Made by a program: the position numbers and the translations under genes. The notes under the pieces were generated by a model. It ran no database searches and was not told where the DNA came from. It saw nothing but the letters and a program-made list of their open reading frames with translations. From Sinohyriopsis cumingii (taxonomy: Eukaryota > Mollusca > Bivalvia > Unionida > Unionidae), in NCBI GenBank assembly GCA_028554795.2, contig CM068839.1:11063220-11127219 (forward strand): a stretch of DNA of 64,000 nt, in the 5' to 3' direction. Shown one piece after another: positions 58,451 to 64,000 of the stretch; the stretch's first letter is position 1; the number at the start of each line of letters is the position of its first letter.

Positions 58451-59107
58451 GGGGGCGCTCACCAGTTATTATGTACTTTTGAGAGAGTGATATATGTAAG
58501 GTGAAGTTGCTTGTGTTTAAAACAAGCACAGTGTAGAAAATATGGCATACCTCTATACTACTTTAATGTAATGTGGCTGACATTTCTTGGATATTGTACT
58601 TTTGAAAATTGTACATGATCTAAGCACACTGCTAACTAAAATGACTGCTCCCTTGTACTAAAAAAATCAGCCTGAATTAGTCTAAAGTACACTATCCGTA
58701 GCAGCTATTAAAATTGGGAAAATGAATTTTGCCAGACTAGACAATACCACCTTCTGAAAGCGCAATGAATGAATTATCAAATATGTAAAATGTAAAAAAG
58801 TTATAGGCTCTTTTTTTTAATACAATTTACCTCTAAGTTCAGGAAGTGAAAATGACCAAGTGGAGCTAGCACTTTTTTTGAAAGGTGCATATCTGGAGTA
58901 AGTCCAGGCTTTATACTCTATAACCCAAAGTACACCCATCAATCATACACCAAAATAAACGTAATTAAAGGTTCTTTGAACTGTACCTAAGATATACAAG
59001 GTCTTTTTTAAATAGCCAGTATAATGAGTGAGGAAAGCCAGGGAAATTCTTTTTCTTTAAAATTCTAATCTAACCCTATGCAAAATACGAAACTGTAGAG
59101 CGTCACC
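58451..59107 (+). mobile_element. TTAA-flanked non-autonomous DNA transposon, full copy
   Basis: TTAA (58,447-58,450) then GGGGGCGCTC opens the element. It closes with GAGCGTCACC and TTAA (59,108-59,111), so GG.GGCGCTC is an imperfect terminal inverted repeat. The 657 bp hold no credible frame. The target choice fits piggyBac-type elements (inference). It is a direct repeat of the copy 1.4 kb downstream and inverted relative to the truncated copy at 10,880. Confidence 0.85.
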
Positions 59108-59111
59108 TTAA

Positions 59112-59821
59112 AACAAATATAAAAATGTATGCAATTTTTTTTTCTTATTTTCATATCATTATGTATGATGTTCTGCATAAAATGGTACATTAATATTGAT
59201 GTTAAGCATGAAAATAAGCTAATTATGCTCTCTTTGCTCTTGCTTACATAATTTGCTATCAGGCATGTATGTGTGAGCAGTGACCTTAATTATGGGGACA
59301 TTAGAAGTCTTAGAATATAGGAATAGAGTCAACATAAATTTAAAACTTTTGCATTAAGTAAAGGAAATATATACTGAAAATGTTTCTTTTCATTTATTTG
59401 CAATGAAATTAAAAAATAGATGATGACAAAGCAAATTTGCTTCTTCCTTATTAAACAATAGGCAATTTTTTACCCTTTGACCTTTGACCTTTATGAACCT
59501 TATCTGTTCCAACCCTTTTCAAAATGTAAAATGTATTGTTGACATCTCAGGAATAATTCTGGCTAGTTTCCTGTTCCTGTCTTTCAGCATAACATTGGTT
59601 TCTATGTTGAAAAAATGTAATTTGAATTTTTAAAATAGCTCCCTTTTTATCATGGGTGGGGTGCGGGCTGGACTTGTTAGAGGCTCTGACACTAATAAAT
59701 ATTGTTCTGTGGGGGTAAATACAGGAGAATTATTCAAAAGGAATGTTTTCATGCTTGCGACTTAAATGTTTCAGCCATACAATCAAAATTAAATCATCCA
59801 ATAATACCACCTATGTTCTCT
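59112..59821. other. Spacer between two transposon copies
   Basis: Unique AT-rich sequence. Includes ACCCTTTGACCTTTGACCTT near 59,470. No gene. Confidence 0.5.
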
Positions 59822-59825
59822 TTAA

Positions 59826-60471
59826 GGGGGCACTCACCAGTTATTATGTATTTTTGAGAGAGTGACGTATGTAAGGTGAAGTTGTTTGCATTTAAAACAT
59901 GTATGTTGGAGAGAATGTTGGCATACCTCTGTGCTACTTTAATGTAATAAGGCTGACATTTTCTTTGGATATTGTACTTTTGGAAATTGTACATGATCTA
60001 AGCACACTGCTAACTAAAATGACTGCTCCCTTGTACTAAAAAAAAATCAGCCTGAATTAGTGTAAAGTACACTATTCATAGTCGCTATTAAAATAGGAAA
60101 AATGAATTTTGCCAGACTAGATAATACCAGCTTCTGAAAGTGCAATGAATGAATTACCAAATATGTAAAAGGTAAGAAAAGTTATCAGCTCTTTTTTATA
60201 CAATTTACCTCTGAAGTTCAGGAAGTGAAAATGACCGAATGGAGCTAGCACTTTTTTGAAAGGTGCACATTTGGAGTAAGGCCAAGCTGTATACTCTATA
60301 ATCCATATTGCACCCATCAATCATACACCAAAATAAAGGGAATTAAAGGTTCTTTGAACTATTTCTAGGATATACAAGGTCTTTTTTAAATAGCCAGTAT
60401 AAACAGGAAAGCCGGGGAAATTTCTTAAGAATTCTTACCCTATGCAAAATATGAAACTGCAGAGCGCCACC
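59826..60471 (+). mobile_element. TTAA-flanked non-autonomous DNA transposon, second full copy
   Basis: TTAA (59,822-59,825), GGGGGCACTC at the left and GAGCGCCACC with TTAG (60,472-60,475) at the right. The 646 bp align with 58,451-59,107 end to end with scattered substitutions and small indels. The right TTAA has changed to TTAG. Confidence 0.85.
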
Positions 60472-60483
60472 TTAGAAATGTTG

Positions 60484-60728
60484 TTGTTGTGGGTTTAATG
60501 CCATTTTTCAGCACACGATAGGCTATGCATAGCGGCCAGTATTAATGATGGAGTAAGAACCTGGGAAAACCCCGGGAAGAACCACCAACCCACGAGAAGT
60601 TACTGGCAAGCTTTCTCACATACCCACTTTGGCCGAATCCTAGATTCAAACCCACGCAGACACAGGTGAGATGGTAGTGATCTGTAACGGATAGCGCTTT
60701 AGACCATTCGGCCACTTGGGGCCCCCCC
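60484..60728 (-). mobile_element. SINE family B, full copy beside a transposon end
   Basis: It matches the SINE at 21,401-21,659 along its length: (TTG)n, GTGGGTTTAATGCCATTTTT, CCCCGGGAAGAACCA, and the tRNA-related head on the minus strand GTGGCCGAATGGTCTAAAGC. Near-identical CTTAGAAATGTTG / CTTAGAAATATTG flank it, so it landed at the right edge of the TTAA transposon. Confidence 0.9.
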
Positions 60729-61184
60729 ACTTAGAAATATTGAACTTTGAACCAAATGTAGCATGTTGTACCACATTATCATTAAGAAGTTACGGCCCCT
60801 GATGGCTAAATTTACTATCTGAAGCGTTACTTTACAAAGAAATGTTGGATTTAAACAAGCTTAGCATGCACCATTTTGTGAAAAGACCTTGAATGAGCTG
60901 AGTTTCTAGCAATCAACATCATCATTTAGAAGAGTTATGGCCCCTGAATGTCCTTGTTCTTCAAAGTTAGGTTTTCCATCAGATAGTCCATTGTTAAAGG
61001 CCTCTCAAAGCAAATTGTGGGCACTGGGGCCCTTTATGATTCATCCAGTGCAAGTTTCATTTGGAACAAAGAATGAAAAATTAATGTTGCCAGTTCTCCA
61101 CAACTTTTGGTATTCTGCAAGAATTATTGAGGTGTTGTCAGTTCTGTACAATGTTTGGTATACTGCAAGGCCATTATCATTACC
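60729..61184. other. Unique non-coding stretch
   Basis: Contains repeated 'AAGAGTTATGGCCCCTGA'-like words (60,787 and 60,930), typical of decayed dispersed repeats. The open frame at 60,937-61,317 has no family features. Confidence 0.45.
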
Positions 61185-61400
61185 TTATATACATATATAT
61201 TCACTTATAAGTTGGGTCCAGCTGCAAACTGCAGACTCAGATCTGCCATCACATAATGTGCCAGCAGGTCTAGGTCTATACAATTTGTTAAGAGTAATCA
61301 TTAGAACCAATAAATAGACCCTGGTCTGCCTGCACATTATCCAATGGCAGATCAGGGTCTATGTTGTTTGCAGTTGGAGCTGACTTATAACACAAACATC
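61185..61400 (+). mobile_element. Nested-palindrome MITE, full copy
   Basis: Left arm: CACTTATAAGTTGGGTCCAG, CTGCAAACTGCAGACTCAGA, TCTGCCATCACATAATGTGC with CAGCAGGTCTAGGTCTATAC. Right arm: ATAGACCCTGGTCTGCCTGC, ACATTATCCAATGGCAGATC, AGGGTCTATGTTGTTTGCAG, TTGGAGCTGACTTATAA. Each arm folds on itself and the two arms also pair with each other. Confidence 0.85.
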
Positions 61401-61871
61401 AATATACAGTGCTTTAAAAATATATAAACATCAAGATTTTAATGCAAATAAAAGAATGAGCCTGATAGGAGTTATCTTAGGCAATGATTGTAGCAAATAT
61501 ATTGAGCATTGTATAAGCTGCAAGCACACGCATGTCTCTAAACTGCTACTCTCTTTGCTCCTGACCCCCCCCACCAGTATAAATTAATTTACTGCTTTGC
61601 TAAAAAATGATGACATTGATTGTCTCTTTAAATGTGAAATACACTGGCTGAGGGAAATACACTGGCAAAGGGGAGAGATAACACTGGCTGAGAAGAGAGA
61701 TAACACTTAACAGAAATATCTCTGGATATATTTTGTACCTAATAAAAAGCCAAGTTTGATAAGTAAAATTAATTATGATATTGGTTTACTACAAAATATA
61801 TTATAAAAACTTTTTCATACACTTTAGATCAAATAAAAAATTTCTTCCAAAACATAAACACCAACATGCAC
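61401..61871. other. Unique non-coding stretch
   Basis: A short imperfect repeat (ACACTGGCTGAGGGAAATAC and like, 61,640-61,700) is the only structure. Confidence 0.45.
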
Positions 61872-62092
61872 AACATATATACTTGCTAATGAGTTGAATC
61901 GAACTGCAGACAGCAAAGATCCAAATCTGCCATTGTGTAGTGTGTCAGCAGATCAGGGTCTGTGTTCTTTGTTCTACTGATTACTATGAACAAAAAGCAT
62001 AGACCCAGATAAGCCAGCACATTATGTCACGGCAGATCTGGGTCTGTGCATTTTGTCTTTGGGCTCAACTTATAATCTGGTATATATGGTAC
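61872..62092 (+). mobile_element. Nested-palindrome MITE, full copy
   Basis: Outer arms ACATATATACTTGCTAATGA and CAACTTATAATCTGGTATAT. Inner hairpins are AAATCTGCCATTGTGTAGTG / CAGCAGATCAGGGTCTGTGT and AGACCCAGATAAGCCAGCAC / CACGGCAGATCTGGGTCTGT. Confidence 0.85.
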
Positions 62093-62293
62093 CAGATGTA
62101 TATAGCCGCCCTTTTATGTGACATTTATTCATCTCACAATTACTTTTATCTGACAGAAATATTGGAAACCATTGTGTTGTATAAAATTGAGTCTAATCAA
62201 TGCAATTTCCGAGTGTGACACTAAGTTAAGCACAACATTTACTAATCTAGTGCAAAATGTATTCTTTTAACCTGTAGTCAGGCAAGCAGAATA

Positions 62294-62950
62294 TCATGCC
62301 ATTTAACCATAGTGTGGGTCTAGCTGCCTTTAGTAAGGGATGCTTTGCCTATTCATGCCATTTAACCATAGTGTGGGTCTAACTAGTAAGGGATGCCTTG
62401 CCTATTCATGCCATTTAACCATAGTGTGGGTCTAGCTAGTGTGGGATGCCTTGCCTATTTATGCAATTTAACCATAATGTGGGTCTAGCTAGTGTGGGAT
62501 GCCTTGCCTATTCATGCCATTTAACCATAGTGGAGGTCTAGCTAGTGTGGGATGCCTTGCCTATTCATGCCATTTAATCATAGTGCAGGTCTAGCTAGTA
62601 AGGGATGCCTTGCCTATTCATGCCATTTAACCAGTGTGGGTCTAGCTAGTGTGGGATACCTTGCCTATTCATGCCATTTAACCATAGTGCAGGTCTAGCT
62701 AGTAAGGGATGCCTTGCCTATTCATGCCATTTAACCATAGTGCAGGTCTAGCTAGCAAGGGATGCTTTGCCTATTCATGCCATTTAACCATAATGTTGGT
62801 CTAACTAGCAAGGGATGCCTTGCCTATTCATGCCATTTAACCATAGTGCAGGTCTAGCTAGCAAGGGATGCCTTGCCTATTCATGCCATTTAACCATAAT
62901 GTTGGTCTAACTTCCTTTAGTAAGGGATGCTTGGCCTATTCATGCCATAC
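62294..62950. repeat. Minisatellite, about 53-bp unit, about 12 copies
   Basis: Units read CTATTCATGCCATTTAACCA then TAGTGTGGGTCTAGCTAGTG then TGGGATGCCTTGC. GTGGG/GCAGG/GTTGG and GTGTG/GTAAG/GCAAG variants are mixed. The first and last units keep a longer form with CTGCCTTTAG or CTTCCTTTAG. Confidence 0.95.
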
Positions 62951-63237
62951 AACACTCTTTGCTATCACTGGATCCCATGACCAAAATCATAAAAGTATAT
63001 AACCAAATGGGTTGAAAGAAAACAATTTGAAGCTTAGTTTTTTAAAAATCTTATTTTACCTTTTCAAAACACCATTATTAAACAACTTTTGATAATTTAT
63101 ATATGCACAAATCTTGTTATCACGCAAGAAATAAGAGCATGTATATTAGGATAATTTAGCGTATTTTACATTTTGACACATTAAATACTTCCCCCCAAAA
63201 TTTACTGACACATTGAAAAAAAACAATTACACAGATA

Positions 63238-63436
63238 ATGCCGTATATACTTGCTTACATGTCTAGTCTAGATCTGCCATTCCATAATGCACCAACAGAT
63301 ATGGATCTATACATTTGTTTGGAGTTTATGAGTAGACTAAACAACATGACCCTGGTCTGCTAGCACATTATGCTTTGGTTGATCAGGTATTTGTTGTTTG
63401 CAGTTGGATTTGACTTTTAAGTGAGTATATACGGCA
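63238..63436 (+). mobile_element. Nested-palindrome MITE, full copy with clear ends
   Basis: It opens GCCGTATATACTTGC and closes, inverted, with the same GCCGTATATAC (11 of 11). Inner hairpins: TAGATCTGCCATTCCATAAT / CACCAACAGATATGGATCTA and TGACCCTGGTCTGCTAGCAC / TGCTTTGGTTGATCAGGT. No obvious target-site duplication. Confidence 0.85.
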
Positions 63437-63467
63437 CCTACAAGGCCATTACTACCGAAGTGAAAAA

Positions 63468-63790
63468 CCACTCCGGTGGCCTAGTGGTTAGAGCATCCGC
63501 CTCAGATGCAGGAGGCTGTGGATTTGATCCATGGCTGAGTCATACCTAAAACTTACAAAAATGGTACTAACAGCTGTCTCGCTTAGTGCTCAGCATTAAG
63601 AGTTTAGTGTTAGGACTGGTTGGCCTGGTCTCAGGATAATGTGACTGGGTGGGACATCATGCTACATGTCTGCGGCATGATGCCCCAGTGTTAGACATCA
63701 CTATAAACTGCCACACTGCAGACATCATAGCGATATGACTAAAAAATTGTCACAGCTGCGTCAAAAATTCAAGTCACACACACACACACT
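63468..63790 (+). mobile_element. SINE family A, full copy with 11-bp target-site duplication
   Basis: A tRNA-related head has an A box in TGGCCTAGTGGTTAGAGC and a B-box-like GGATTTGATCC. The body includes CAGCTGTCTCGCTTAGTGCT and GGTTGGCCTGGTCTCAGGAT, ending in (CA)n. GAAGTGAAAAA flanks both sides exactly (63,457-63,467 and 63,791-63,801), fixing its limits at 323 bp. RNA polymerase III would drive it through the internal boxes, as for other tRNA SINEs (known biology). Confidence 0.94.
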
Positions 63791-64000
63791 GAAGTGAAAA
63801 ATATAGATGATGCAACTAAGTTAAATAAAAATGGTGTAAAATGAATTGCACAATCCTGATGCAGCACGTTGCTTACAGGCATCATTGTGTATTATCTGAT
63901 ACCATTAAAAGTCAAAATTTAAGCCTATCTACCTATGTAAAGCACTAAGAGGAATAACTTGTTACAGAACAGCATAGTTATTTTGCTCATCAATGAGATT

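Noticed and set aside
60937-61317. 126-codon open frame
   Set aside because: Its end runs into a MITE, and it has no recognisable domain, signal or splice context.
63468-63545. tRNA gene
   Set aside because: A and B boxes are present, but the acceptor stem does not close and the sequence continues as a dispersed SINE with a target-site duplication.

Overview
The window looks like accessory, gene-poor DNA from an animal nuclear genome, most likely a bivalve mollusc or another lophotrochozoan. The evidence is AT-rich sequence, eukaryotic splice-like signals, tRNA-derived SINEs with 11-12 bp target-site duplications, several decayed LINEs with endonuclease and reverse transcriptase motifs, two broken DIRS-like retroelement fossils, and many minisatellites. 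There is no operon, rRNA gene or convincing functional tRNA gene. The taxon is inferred from the repeat types, not proven.

By my tally tandem arrays fill about 18 kb (over a quarter) of the window. Unit lengths are mostly 23-67 bp. The largest are a 47-bp array (31,262-36,255, about 106 units with higher-order structure), a 67-bp array (28,741-30,543), a 41-bp array (13,668-15,268) and a very uniform 57-bp array (43,018-44,505). Several older arrays with degenerate units of about 140-185 bp occur at 11.4, 44.7, 49.4 and 52.1 kb.

Layout: 0-10 kb is minisatellites and unique DNA plus one probable coding exon (5,324-5,514). 10-19.9 kb is a mobile-element cluster. In it a minus-strand LINE (18,690 down to about 11,870) is split by a 3,265-bp element (12,825-16,089) that has terminal inverted repeats and TTAA on both sides; that element carries a short broken reading frame and the 41-bp array. 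20-31 kb holds SINE, LINE and DIRS fragments and arrays. 31-36 kb is the giant array. 36-47 kb holds a second DIRS fossil, a plus-strand LINE, a SINE and more arrays. 47-55 kb is mostly non-coding, with one doubtful exon near 51 kb and a good first-exon candidate at 54,772-54,902. 56-64 kb holds two copies of a TTAA-flanked non-autonomous transposon, SINEs, and a cluster of about 200-bp elements built of nested palindromes.

Only two short host coding exons are supported with any strength (5,324 and 54,772). I recognise neither protein and cannot say whether they belong to one gene. The most novel items are the TTAA element inside the LINE, the nested-palindrome family with about nine copies or pieces, and arrays that seem to have grown out of LINE or exon-edge sequence.
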